Made by a program: the position numbers and the translations under genes
Part shown: piece by piece, positions 8,348 through 16,551 of the stretch
Numbering within the stretch: the stretch's first letter is position 1
How the letters are laid out: the number at the start of each line of letters is the position of its first letter
The notes under the pieces: model-generated
Databases searched by the model: none
What the model saw: the letters and a program-made list of their open reading frames with translations, nothing else
What the model was told of the DNA's origin: nothing
From: Clostridiales bacterium
GTDB taxonomy: Bacteria > Bacillota > Clostridia > TANB77 > CAG-508
Assembly: GCA_019419955.1 (NCBI GenBank)
Contig: JAHZIB010000003.1
Coordinates: 1 to 64,000 of the forward strand
DNA length: 64,000 bases
Direction of reading: 5' to 3'

Positions 8348-9430
8348 TTGAAATTCATACATATGGCAGATATGCATTTTGATATGCCTTTTACAGTGCT
8401 TAATAATAGAAATAAATTGGGAAAGAAGCGCAGATTAGAGCAAAGAGAAGCATTTAGAAGAGTAATTGAATATATAAAAGAAAATAGTATAGAGTATTTA
8501 TTTATTGCGGGTGATTTGTACGAGCATGATTATGTAAGAAAAACTACAATAGAATATATAAATAATTTATTTAAAGAAATACCAAACACAAAAATATACA
8601 TTGCACCAGGAAACCATGATCCATGTATAAATGGTTCTATGTATAAGGAATTTAATTGGAATGGAAATGTGCATGTTTTCGGGGAAAAAGTACAACTAAT
8701 TGAAGACGAAGATTGCGACATATATGGCTTTGGTTTTGGAGATTTTTATCGCAGAGATTCAAACTTAGAGGAAATCAATATAAAAAATAAAGAAAAAATA
8801 AATATATTAATTACACACGGTACTTTAAATGGAGGAACTACAGAGGAATTAGAATATAACCCAATGAATAAAACGAAATTAAAGTTACTTGGCTTTGATT
8901 ATGTTGCACTAGGTCATATTCATAAATTGGACTATAATACTGAGCCGAACCAAAGGATAGTATATCCTAGCTCAACAATTGCTCTAGGTTTTGATGAGTT
9001 AGAACAGCATGGAGTAATATGGGGAGATTTAGAAAAGGAAAATATAAAATTAGAATTTATTAAAATAGATAATAAAGAATTTAAAGAACTGGAATTAGAT
9101 ATTAGCGAAATAAATTCACAAGAAGAATTAATAGAAAAAATAAATAATATGAATTTTGACGAAAATATATTTTATAAAATTATTTTAATCGGAGATAAAA
9201 ATTTTGAAATAAACACATATGAATTAATGAAATATATTTTAAAGGATAATATTATAAAAATAAAAAATAAAACAAAATTAAAAATAAACATAGAAGAAAT
9301 ATCAAAAAATAATAATTTAAAAGGTTTGTTTGTAAAAGAAATATTAGAGGAATTAAATAATAATAATTATCCAAAAGAGACATTAGAAAATGTTTTAAGT
9401 TTGGGTTTAGAAATTATTGATAAAAAATAA
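8348..9430 (+). CDS. SbcD/YhaO-like metallophosphoesterase (DNA repair exonuclease subunit)
   Basis: The calcineurin-like phosphoesterase motifs appear in order: MADMHFD, AGDLYEHD, APGNHDP, THG and GHIHK. These bind two metal ions and mark a nuclease of the SbcD/Mre11 family. The next gene is an SbcC/YhaN-like ATPase, so the two probably form a complex that processes DNA ends or hairpins. AAGGGA (8332-8337) is 10 bases from a TTG at 8348 giving MKFIHMADMHFD, the typical family start. An ATG at 8339 is just one base from it. The C-terminal 120 residues are poorly conserved and extremely AT-rich in codon choice. Confidence 0.85.
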   Translation: MKFIHMADMHFDMPFTVLNNRNKLGKKRRLEQREAFRRVIEYIKENSIEYLFIAGDLYEHDYVRKTTIEYINNLFKEIPNTKIYIAPGNHDPCINGSMYKEFNWNGNVHVFGEKVQLIEDEDCDIYGFGFGDFYRRDSNLEEINIKNKEKINILITHGTLNGGTTEELEYNPMNKTKLKLLGFDYVALGHIHKLDYNTEPNQRIVYPSSTIALGFDELEQHGVIWGDLEKENIKLEFIKIDNKEFKELELDISEINSQEELIEKINNMNFDENIFYKIILIGDKNFEINTYELMKYILKDNIIKIKNKTKLKINIEEISKNNNLKGLFVKEILEELNNNNYPKETLENVLSLGLEIIDKK

Positions 9431-9563
9431 AATAATAAAAAAATAATAAATTTATTTATAATAATATTTTTAAAATAATAAATAATTAAAAATAAAAAAA
9501 TAATTAAAAATTAAAAATAAAAATAAATTATAAAATAAAAAAATAAATAATTAATTTTAATTT
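9420..9563. other. 144-bp tract with no G or C
   Basis: Every base from 9420 to 9563 is A or T. The tract covers the end of the SbcD-like gene and almost the whole spacer before the SbcC-like gene. No stem of note or promoter with a -35 is visible in it. It may be a hyper-AT mutational relic or an intrinsically bent segment. Confidence 0.8.
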
Positions 9564-9584
9564 GATAAAAAAGGAGAATTAATT

Positions 9585-11642
9585 TTGAAAATAAAAAAAA
9601 TAAAAATAAATAATTATGGAAAATTAGAAAATAAAGAAATAAATTTAAAAAATAATTTGAATATTATTTATGGAGAAAACGAAAGTGGAAAATCTACATT
9701 ATTAAATTTTATAAAAAATATTTTTTATGGAATTTCCAAAAATAAAAACGGAAAAAATATTTCTGACTATGATAAATTTAAACCATGGGGCAAAGAAGAA
9801 TTTTCTGGAAAGTTACAATATGAATTAGACAATGGAGAGGATATTGAAATTTTTAGAGACTTTAATAAAAAGAAACCAAAGATATTTAATAGTGAGTTAG
9901 AGGATATTTCTAAAAATTTCAATGTTGACAAAAAGGATGGGATACAATTTTTTTATGAGCAAACTGGAGTGGATGAAACCATGTTTACTTCCACTGTGCT
10001 TGCTATGCAAGAGGAAGTAAAACTGGATAGCCAGGAGCAGAGCTTGCTTATTCAAAAGCTCGCAAACCTAGCGGGCACAGGAGATGACAGTTTGTCGTAT
10101 AAGAAGCTGATTGACAGACTAAACAAAATGCAGATAGAGGAGATAGGTACAGATAGGTCTCAAGGAAGACCTGTGAACATTGTGAAGGAAAGGTTGAAAA
10201 ACATAGAGTTTGTCTTAAAGGAGTTAAATGGCTACCAAAAAGACAAGGATAATAACGATACTATAAAGGAAGAACTACTGGGAAAAATTAACAAACTAAA
10301 GGATGAGGTAGAGTTATATAAACAAGCAAGCACAATATTATTACGTAAACAAACAGAAGAAGAAAAAATTAACATAAAGAAAAAATATGAAAACGAAAAG
10401 GATATAAAAATTGAACAATTAAAAAAAGAAAAAAATGAATTAATTAAAAAAATAAATGAAAATAATAATAGAAAAAATGTAAATAAAAATAATTTAATTA
10501 ATTTTTCGAAAAAAAATGACGAAAATAATTTTAATAATAATTCAGAAAAAAATAAATTAAAAAATAAAAATAAACTAATTAAAAAAATAAATTATAAAAA
10601 GTATATTTTAATTTTATTTTTAATTTTAATAATTAATATTTTATTTTTTATTTTTAATAATAATTATTTAAAAAATAATATAATAAATATTTTTAATTTT
10701 TTAGTAATTCCAATTTATTTAATTATAATATTTATTTATGAAAAAATAAAAAATAAAAAAATAGAAAATAAAATTAAATTAGAAAATGAAAAAATAATAA
10801 ATGAAATTAATTTACAGAATGAAAAAATAAATTACGAAATAAATGTTCTAGATAAACAAATAGACTTATTAGAAAATGAAAAAAATATTCAGGAACAAGA
10901 AATACAAAATGAAGAAATTAAATTAGATAATATAATAGAAATAGAATTACAAAATTTAAAACAAACATATAATAATAAATTAAATGTTAATGAATATTTA
11001 GAAAAAGCAGAAAATAATAATATAAATATTTTAATTAATGAAAAACAAGAAAAATTAAATAAAAATAAAATGGATTTACAAACTATAAATTTTCAAGAAA
11101 CAAATATTTCTAATAAATTAGAAGAAATGGTAAATCTACAGGAAGAATATGAAGAGTTAAAAGAAAGACTTGAAGAATTGGAGAAAAGAAACAATGAGAT
11201 AAATATAACAAAAGAATTTTTGACAAAAGCATATATAAATATGAAGAATAATATTACGCCAAAATTCACAGAAAACTTGTCAAAAAATATTTCAGAAATT
11301 TCTAATGGAAAATATACGAAAGTAGCAGTAAATGAGGATAAAGGCTTAATAATAGAAAATGAACATGGAGAATATATTTCAGCAGAACTTTTGAGTATAG
11401 GTACAATAGATCAATTATATTTATCGTTAAGATTGTCTATGATTAATGAGCTCTCAAAAGAAAAGATGCCAATTATTTTAGATGAAACATTTGCATATTA
11501 TGATGAAGAAAGATTGAAAAACATACTTAAGTTTTTAAGTAACACTCTAAATGAACATCAGGTTATAATCTTTACTTGTACCCAAAGAGAAAAAAGCATG
11601 TTAGATAAATTAGGGATAAAATATAATTTAGTGGAGTTATAA
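9585..11642 (+). CDS. SbcC/YhaN-like coiled-coil ATPase with central membrane hairpin
   Basis: The N-terminus (MKIKKIKINNYGKLENK) and Walker A GENESGKSTLLNF (residues ~31-43) are those of SMC/RecN/SbcC-type AAA ATPases. The C-terminus has the signature SIGTIDQLYLSLRLSM and Walker B MPIILDETFAYYD. Between them are long coiled coils and two adjacent hydrophobic helices (near residues 340-385), as in YhaN-type proteins, so the arms may be membrane-tethered. Length is 685 residues. TTG at 9585 is preceded by AAGGAG. Codon use is split: about residues 135-245 are ordinary, while residues ~250-510 use almost only A/T codons (Lys, Asn, Ile, Leu, Phe), including 102 bases with no G/C at 10602-10703. 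Confidence 0.82.
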   Translation: MKIKKIKINNYGKLENKEINLKNNLNIIYGENESGKSTLLNFIKNIFYGISKNKNGKNISDYDKFKPWGKEEFSGKLQYELDNGEDIEIFRDFNKKKPKIFNSELEDISKNFNVDKKDGIQFFYEQTGVDETMFTSTVLAMQEEVKLDSQEQSLLIQKLANLAGTGDDSLSYKKLIDRLNKMQIEEIGTDRSQGRPVNIVKERLKNIEFVLKELNGYQKDKDNNDTIKEELLGKINKLKDEVELYKQASTILLRKQTEEEKINIKKKYENEKDIKIEQLKKEKNELIKKINENNNRKNVNKNNLINFSKKNDENNFNNNSEKNKLKNKNKLIKKINYKKYILILFLILIINILFFIFNNNYLKNNIINIFNFLVIPIYLIIIFIYEKIKNKKIENKIKLENEKIINEINLQNEKINYEINVLDKQIDLLENEKNIQEQEIQNEEIKLDNIIEIELQNLKQTYNNKLNVNEYLEKAENNNINILINEKQEKLNKNKMDLQTINFQETNISNKLEEMVNLQEEYEELKERLEELEKRNNEINITKEFLTKAYINMKNNITPKFTENLSKNISEISNGKYTKVAVNEDKGLIIENEHGEYISAELLSIGTIDQLYLSLRLSMINELSKEKMPIILDETFAYYDEERLKNILKFLSNTLNEHQVIIFTCTQREKSMLDKLGIKYNLVEL

Positions 11643-11676
11643 AAGATTATTCAGTAAAAATAAATTTTAAAACAAT

Positions 11677-11725
11677 AAACTTATGTGAGATTATATTTGT
11701 AATATAAATCTGCATAAGTTTTTAT
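11677..11725 (+). terminator. terminator after the SbcC-like gene
   Basis: AAACTTATG (11677-11685) pairs with CATAAGTTT (11713-11721), with an inner stem GATT-ATATT around TGT, then TTTATTT. Confidence 0.7.
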
Positions 11726-11746
11726 TTAGTATAATGAATTTATTAA

Positions 11747-11910
11747 GCAAGAATTTGTTAAAGAATAATGTTTTTAACAGATTCTTGCCATACAATGTGA
11801 GTTCCAATAAAATTTTTAAAAATTGATGATTATAAAGCGTGTGAAAATTTTTAATCAAAATTTTTTGGAGCTGATTTTAGGTAAGTATACTCATTGTGAT
11901 GTGAAATACA
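11747..11910. repeat. inverted repeat plus dispersed repeat family A copy 3
   Basis: A 16-bp stem with one mismatch pairs 11747-11762 with 11773-11788. It leads into family A sequence: ATGTGAGTTCC, then GATGATTATAAAGC, GTGAAAATTTTTAATC and CATTGTGATGTG. The same blocks occur near 490-590 and 3985-4108. It lies just upstream of the prfA promoter. Confidence 0.5.
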
Positions 11911-11933
11911 TATATAAGCATCTGAAAAAACTA

Positions 11934-11962
11934 TTGTATATTGTTTAAAAATGCTGTATAAT
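11934..11962 (+). promoter_or_regulatory. prfA promoter
   Basis: TTGTAT (11934-11939), a 17-base spacer and a perfect TATAAT (11957-11962), 35 bases before the start codon. Confidence 0.65.
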
Positions 11963-11996
11963 ATTAGTGTTAAATTAATATGTAAGGAGAATGAAT

Positions 11997-13070
11997 ATGT
12001 TTCAGAAGTTAGAGGCAGTGGAAAAAAGGTTTGAGGAATTGGAGCAAAAAATTAGTGACCCTGAAATTATAGCTAAGCAAGATGCATGGAGAGAGTTTAT
12101 GAAAGAGCATGCAGAGATAGAGCCTATTGTGGAGAAATACAGAGAGTACAAAAAAGTAGAGAAAGCATATACAGATGCTAGGGAAATGTTAGAAGATACA
12201 AGCATAGATAAGGAATTAAAGAATTTGGCAGAAATGGAGATGCTTGAGAATAAAGAAAAGTTACCACAGCTAGAGGAAGAAATAAAAATATTGCTAATTC
12301 CTAAAGATAAGGATGATGACAAAAACGTAATTTGCGAAATAAGAGCAGGAGCAGGAGGAGAGGAAGCAGCACTTTTTGCAGGTACATTATTTAGAATGTA
12401 TTCTATGTATGCAGAAAAAAAACATTGGAAATTGGAAATTTTAAATGAAAATGAAACCGGATTAGGTGGATATAAAGAAATATCATTTATGATAACAGGT
12501 AAAGGAGCATATAGTAGACTTAAGTTTGAAAGTGGTGTTCACAGAGTACAAAGAGTTCCTGATACGGAAGCAAGTGGTAGAATTCATACATCAACTGCAA
12601 CAGTTGCAGTTCTTCCAGTTGTAGAAGATGTAGAAATAGAAATTAATCCAGCAGATATAAAAATGGAAGTATTTAGGTCTTCTGGTGCAGGAGGACAACA
12701 CATTAATAAAACTTCATCAGCTGTAAGACTTATACATGAACCAACTGGAATTGTTGTTGAATGTCAAACAGAGCGTTCGCAATTTCAAAATAAAGACAAT
12801 GCTATGAAAATGCTTAAAACAAAGCTATATGATATAGAGAAGAAAAAGCAGGATAGTGAAGTAGCAAATGCTAGAAAGAGCCAAGTTGGAAGTGGAGATA
12901 GAAGCGAAAAAATAAGGACATACAATTATCCTCAAGGTCGTATTACTGACCATAGAATTGGTCTATCTATTTATCAAATGGATGATTTTTTAAATGGTAA
13001 TTTAGATGAGATGATTGATAATTTGATTGCGGCAGATAGAGCAGAAAAATTAAAAGGAGACGAAGAGTAA
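11997..13070 (+). CDS. prfA: peptide chain release factor 1
   Basis: RF1 reads UAA and UAG and triggers peptide release on the ribosome. The 357-residue protein has the catalytic GGQ within [19 protein letters not shown] (around residue 232) and the upstream anticodon-mimic region of RF1 ([14 protein letters not shown]). AAGGAG at 11984-11989 is 7 bases from the ATG at 11997 ([12 protein letters not shown]). The in-frame ATG at 11991 is too close to it. It is a single-gene unit with its own promoter and terminator. In this genome its relevance is heightened by the recurrent CGG frameshifts elsewhere, but nothing in its sequence looks altered. Confidence 0.96.
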   Translation: MFQKLEAVEKRFEELEQKISDPEIIAKQDAWREFMKEHAEIEPIVEKYREYKKVEKAYTDAREMLEDTSIDKELKNLAEMEMLENKEKLPQLEEEIKILLIPKDKDDDKNVICEIRAGAGGEEAALFAGTLFRMYSMYAEKKHWKLEILNENETGLGGYKEISFMITGKGAYSRLKFESGVHRVQRVPDTEASGRIHTSTATVAVLPVVEDVEIEINPADIKMEVFRSSGAGGQHINKTSSAVRLIHEPTGIVVECQTERSQFQNKDNAMKMLKTKLYDIEKKKQDSEVANARKSQVGSGDRSEKIRTYNYPQGRITDHRIGLSIYQMDDFLNGNLDEMIDNLIAADRAEKLKGDEE

Positions 13071-13072
13071 AG

Positions 13073-13104
13073 AAAAAGGACAATTATATATAGTTGTCCT
13101 TTTT
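13073..13104 (+). terminator. prfA terminator
   Basis: AAAAAGGACAA (13073-13083) pairs with TTGTCCTTTTT (13094-13104). Confidence 0.88.
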
Positions 13105-13224
13105 AGTAAGGGAAATATGAGAGATTTAGTTTGCAAATAGAGTTTGACAGGGAAAATAAAGCATATTCATATTAACATATAAAATATCATATAAATTTAA
13201 TAATTAAATTAGGGATAGGAAGTG

Positions 13225-13779
13225 ATGCTAATTAACGAAATCTTGCAAACAACTTTAATTGGTCTGTTCTTTGGCACATTTGGTACTACTCTCGGAGGAG
13301 TTATCGGAGTAAGGCTAAAGAGAAGTTCGAATAAATTTTTGAGTTTTGTACTTTCTTTTGCATCAGGACTAATGACAGCAATTATATGTTTTGAACTAAT
13401 ACCAGAGGCATTAGCAATAGCGAAGTTGCCAACAGTAATTTTTGGAATAGTAGTTGGAATAGTGATGATGATAATTTGTGACATATTTGTGGATAAAAAG
13501 TTTAACAAAAGTAGTAAAATTGCTAATAATTTACACTGTAAAAGTTTAAAAAAAAAGGGAATTAATATAAAATTAAAAGAAATAGAAAGTAGAGAAAGTA
13601 TAATATCTATTCAAAAGAGTAATTTGTTAAAAACAGGAATAATAGTGAGCATTGGTTTGGCGATACATAATTTTCCAGAGGGATTAGCAATTGGGTCAGG
13701 TTTTGAAGCTTCAATTAAACTTGGACTTTCATTAGCAATGGCAATTTGCTTTCATGATATACCAGAAGGAATATTCTAA
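13225..13779 (+). pseudogene. ZIP-family metal transporter, 5' part, split by element
   Basis: This is the N-terminal two thirds of a ZIP (ZupT-like) zinc/divalent-metal transporter. Membrane helices 1-3 come first, then a Lys-rich cytoplasmic loop (near residues 95-130), helix 4 with HNFPEG and helix 5 with HDIPEG. These two motifs hold the transport metal. Native sequence ends in HDIPEG; the last Ile-Phe and the stop at 13779 come from the inserted element. The missing end lies 13.4 kb away at 27191-27488. Joining 13225-13766 to 27191-27488 gives exactly 280 codons in frame. ATG 13225 is preceded by a GTG at 13222 and an AGGGATAGGA site. Confidence 0.9.
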
Positions 13780-13789
13780 AGTAGACAGT
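13762..13789. mobile_element. left attachment-site junction
   Basis: Chromosomal CCAG joins AAGGAATAT, then the 17-base arm ATTCTAAAGTAGACAGT (13773-13789). The arm is the inverted repeat, with one mismatch, of 27166-27182 at the other end. The predicted crossover dinucleotide is GA at 13765-13766. Confidence 0.85.
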
Positions 13790-13873
13790 GGTGGAAATAT
13801 GCGAGATAAAAATAATTTTAATTGAAAATATTTAGGAATCTGATATGATAAAATTTTTAATTGGTTTAATTGA

Positions 13874-13897
13874 AGAGGCTAATGTTAGCCTCTTTTT
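13874..13897 (+). terminator. terminator just inside the left end of the element
   Basis: AGAGGCTA pairs with TAGCCTCT around a short loop, followed by five T. It would stop transcription entering from the broken ZIP gene. Confidence 0.75.
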
Positions 13898-14081
13898 ATT
13901 ATTACAAAAGGGTTATAATAAGAGAATATTCTAAAAACAATACAAAAAGGCAATGAAAGTTATATATCATTTAAAGAAATATAATGTAATATGCCGTTTG
14001 TCTATTGTGTATATCAAGAACTAAAAATAATACATGAAAAGAGTATATAGGTATACATTTTCTATAAGAAAGGAGAAATTT

Positions 14082-14567
14082 ATGAATAATAATATTATAA
14101 AATTTTTTAATTTTGTAAACTCAGTTTTTAGTACTATTATTGTTGGAATATCAGAACTCTTTAGTGGACAAAGAGTTCTTTTTCTAGGATATTTAATTCT
14201 TAATGTAGTTGATTTCATAACAGGAACAATTAAAGCGAGAATAACAAAAAAAGAGAGTTCACCTAAAGGGTTAATTGGAATATTAAAAAAAGTAGGATAT
14301 TGGATATTAATATTAATAACTTTTTTAGCATCCTATATGTTATCAAATTTAGGAAATTTGATTAACATTGACATTAATTTTGTTATTCTTTTTGGATGGT
14401 TTACATTAGGTTGTTTAATAATAAATGAATTTAGAAGCATATTAGAGAATTTAAGTGAATTAGGTATTAACTTACCTGACTTTTTGATAAAAGGTCTAGA
14501 AGTTATTCAACATATTATTGAAAAAAAGACTGAAGAAATTGATGATAATAAAAATGAGAAAAAATAA
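14082..14567 (+). CDS. phage-type holin (TcdE/UtxA-like, holin family 4)
   Basis: The 161-residue protein has three or four hydrophobic segments and the family landmarks VVDFITGTIKA, SSPKGLIGILKKVGYW and INEFRSILENLSELGINLP. Holins of this family form membrane pores that let endolysins or large toxins leave the cell. AAAGGAG precedes the ATG at 14082 at a good distance. The longer open frame from 14034 lacks a site. It is the first gene of the element and is followed at once by a Spo0A-domain protein. The DUF1906 protein at 17922, which lacks a signal peptide, is a candidate cargo. Confidence 0.82.
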   Translation: MNNNIIKFFNFVNSVFSTIIVGISELFSGQRVLFLGYLILNVVDFITGTIKARITKKESSPKGLIGILKKVGYWILILITFLASYMLSNLGNLINIDINFVILFGWFTLGCLIINEFRSILENLSELGINLPDFLIKGLEVIQHIIEKKTEEIDDNKNEKK

Positions 14568-14588
14568 TAATAGGATGTGAGCTTTGAT

Positions 14589-14927
14589 ATGAAGAAGAAA
14601 GATATAAATGACTATATAGATACAGAACTTAGTAAATTCAAATTTAATAGAACAAGTTTAGGATATAAATACCTAAAAATGGCAATAAAAGATGGGATTC
14701 AAGATGAATTATTGATAGAAGATTTAAATAATAGATTATATGAAAAAATGCAAAAAGAATTAAATGTAAATAAAAAAAGAATAAAGTGGAATATGGAGAA
14801 AAATTTAGATAGTATGTATATTAATACTGATATGAAACAGATAATGAGTTATTTTTATGTGTCAGAGTGTGAGAAAATCACACCAAAGTTATTTATTACT
14901 ACTCTTGTAGAAAATTATTTTAGATAA
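14589..14927 (+). CDS. stand-alone Spo0A-type DNA-binding domain protein
   Basis: The 112-residue protein aligns with the C-terminal output domains of the two response regulators in the element (FNRTSLGYKYLKMAIKDGIQDE matches FNKNSSSYKYLQDAIYQVIYEG). It carries the Spo0A sigma-A-interacting and DNA-binding pattern: KRIKWNMEKNLDSMYINTD, then KITPKLFITTLVENYF. It has no receiver domain, so it should bind DNA without phosphorylation or compete with the full-length regulators. Start choice is uncertain: ATG 14589 or GTG 14577. It is 21 bases after the holin gene and probably cotranscribed with it. Confidence 0.72.
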   Translation: MKKKDINDYIDTELSKFKFNRTSLGYKYLKMAIKDGIQDELLIEDLNNRLYEKMQKELNVNKKRIKWNMEKNLDSMYINTDMKQIMSYFYVSECEKITPKLFITTLVENYFR

Positions 14928-14935
14928 ATTAAAGG

Positions 14936-14960
14936 TGGGTACATACAAAGTATGTACCCA
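14936..14960 (+). terminator. strong hairpin between convergent genes
   Basis: TGGGTACATAC and GTATGTACCCA form an 11-bp perfect stem with an AAA loop. It lies between the Spo0A-domain gene and the minus-strand cargo gene, so it could serve either transcript. No long T tract follows. Confidence 0.55.
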
Positions 14961-15629
14961 TGGTTAGAGAGCATATAAAAGTTATACTACACCTACAAAT
15001 ATTTGGACACTACACCGTGCGGGTGTTGCATATCCATCTTCATAACAAGAATTATAGACAAATCTATAATCTAACCCTTTTGTAGTTGAAATCCAATCAG
15101 ATTGTTTTGACTGTACATTTCCAATATTGCCAATACTGGTTAAGTACATAGTATTAATATAAGATGGATGTCCATACTTATACAAATGAATTCTTAAATA
15201 TGCTGCACTATTAGAATTTGGCCACCATTTCACGCCATATTTCATCTGATTACCATTTACTGTAAAGTACGAACCACCATTTTCTCCAGAAAAGGAGAAT
15301 TTGGGAAAAGTATGAGTATCTCCGCTACCAATAGAAATATGGTCGCTTGAAGCAGGAATGGTAATCAGATAGAATTCCATATCTTGAGCTTCATCTTTAG
15401 AAACGTCCAAGACTTGCATTGCTTCTTCCTTAGAAACACCAGCTTCTTCAATACTCTGTACGTCAAGAGTATTGCTCTCAACGGTTGGAGTATCATCTAC
15501 TGCAAGAGTAGATAAAGGAAAAGCACACAAGCACAATACAAATGTCAAAATAAGGCATAAAACCTTAGATAACCGAGTGCTAATCATGAAAAAAACTCCT
15601 AATTATTACTTCATAAGCTCTCTAACCAT
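14960..15629. repeat. 13-bp inverted repeats flanking the cargo gene
   Basis: ATGGTTAGAGAGC at 14960-14972 is repeated as its exact reverse complement at 15617-15629. The pair encloses the 201-residue cargo gene and nothing else. Each arm also lies beside a small hairpin with an AAA loop (14936-14960, 15636-15650). Confidence 0.75.
14982..15587 (-). CDS. secreted protein, horizontally acquired cargo
   Basis: The 201-residue product has a classic signal peptide (MISTRLSKVLCLILTFVLC, cleavage near Leu-Ala-Val around residue 30). A short acidic propeptide-like stretch and a Gly/Ser/Tyr/Trp-rich beta domain follow (SFSGENGGSYFTVNGNQ, then KYGVKWWPNSNSAAYLRIHLYKYG). The family is unrecognised; a small secreted bacteriocin-like or lectin-like protein is possible. 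Its GC content and codon use are clearly higher than the neighbours. It has two in-frame CGG codons (codon 5, 15575-15573; codon 191, 15017-15015), whereas native genes have none. If CGG causes a +1 shift here, translation would stop after about 13 residues. TAGGAG precedes the ATG. Confidence 0.7.
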   Translation of the reverse strand: MISTRLSKVLCLILTFVLCLCAFPLSTLAVDDTPTVESNTLDVQSIEEAGVSKEEAMQVLDVSKDEAQDMEFYLITIPASSDHISIGSGDTHTFPKFSFSGENGGSYFTVNGNQMKYGVKWWPNSNSAAYLRIHLYKYGHPSYINTMYLTSIGNIGNVQSKQSDWISTTKGLDYRFVYNSCYEDGYATPARCSVQIFVGVV

Positions 15630-15635
15630 ATTATC

Positions 15636-15650
15636 AGTCACAAAGTGACT
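15636..15650 (-). promoter_or_regulatory. palindrome upstream of the cargo gene
   Basis: AGTCAC-AAA-GTGACT is a perfect interrupted palindrome about 50 bases before the cargo start. It could be an operator or a 5' hairpin. Confidence 0.35.
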
Positions 15651-15704
15651 AATAATTAACAAAAATATATTAATATATATCATAATAATGATTAAAAGTT
15701 AAGA

Positions 15705-15755
15705 AAAGTGGAACAAAGTGGAAAGATATGAGGCAAAAAGGTGATATAATATAAT
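15705..15755 (+). promoter_or_regulatory. response-regulator promoter with tandem AAAGTGGAA boxes
   Basis: AAAGTGGAA occurs at 15705-15713 and again at 15715-15723, one helical turn apart. It precedes overlapping TATAAT elements (15745-15750 and 15750-15755). No -35 hexamer is present, so an activator bound to the tandem boxes is plausible. The same nonamer occurs inverted at 17823-17831 upstream of the DUF1906 gene. Confidence 0.45.
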
Positions 15756-15809
15756 CCAATAATTACAAATCAGGAAAATGATATAAAATATGTTTAGCGA
15801 GGTAAAAGT

Positions 15810-16529
15810 ATGAGCACTATCCTTATAGCAGATGACGAACTAACAACTGTAAAAAATATATTTAATGGTCTAATGGAGAAGGAAAACGATATAAAAATTA
15901 TTGGAATTAGTAGCAATGGTAAAGAAGTTTTAGAAATTATGCAAAAAAATATACCAGATATTTTAATATTAGACCTAATGATGCCAGAAATGGATGGGTT
16001 GGAATTATTGGATATATTAATAGAGCAAAAAGACAAATATCTAACAAAGACTAAAGTGATTGTGATTTCTAGCTATATTGATAAATTATACAAAACAGAT
16101 AAATATAGGGAATACATATATGGTATACTTCCTAAACCATACAATGCATTAAAATTATTAAAATTAATTGAAAAAATAAACATAGAAAATGATAATAAAA
16201 ATATAAAGAGATATGTAGAAGAATCTTTAAAAGAATTTAACTTTAATAAAAATTCCAGTTCATATAAATATTTACAAGATGCAATATATCAAGTAATATA
16301 TGAGGGGAAAGTTAATTTTGATTTAGAAAACGATATATACAAAAAGGTTGCAAAAAAGAATAACAAAAAAAATGGACTTGTAATAAAATGGGGAATTGAA
16401 AAATTAATGAATAACATGTATATGGATACAAAGTATAATATTGTTAACGAATATTTTAATTTTATTGAAGATAAAAAGCCAACTACAAAGTTATTTATAA
16501 GATATGTTGTAAACAACTTTGAAAAATAA
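15810..16529 (+). CDS. Spo0A-like response regulator
   Basis: The 239-residue protein has a receiver domain: ILIADDE near residues 4-10, phospho-acceptor Asp in DILILDLMMPEMDG near residue 54, and the conserved Lys in LPKPYN near residue 110. The output domain is of the Spo0A C-terminal type: SSSYKYLQDAIYQVIYEG, then GLVIKWGIEKLMNNMYMD and KPTTKLFIRYVVNNFEK. Such regulators bind DNA in tandem boxes when phosphorylated. No histidine kinase is in the element, so it probably takes phosphate from a host kinase or phosphorelay. It is followed by a secreted SUMF1-fold protein. Confidence 0.82.
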   Translation: MSTILIADDELTTVKNIFNGLMEKENDIKIIGISSNGKEVLEIMQKNIPDILILDLMMPEMDGLELLDILIEQKDKYLTKTKVIVISSYIDKLYKTDKYREYIYGILPKPYNALKLLKLIEKINIENDNKNIKRYVEESLKEFNFNKNSSSYKYLQDAIYQVIYEGKVNFDLENDIYKKVAKKNNKKNGLVIKWGIEKLMNNMYMDTKYNIVNEYFNFIEDKKPTTKLFIRYVVNNFEK

Positions 16530-16551
16530 ATAAAAGGAAGGAATGAAATAT

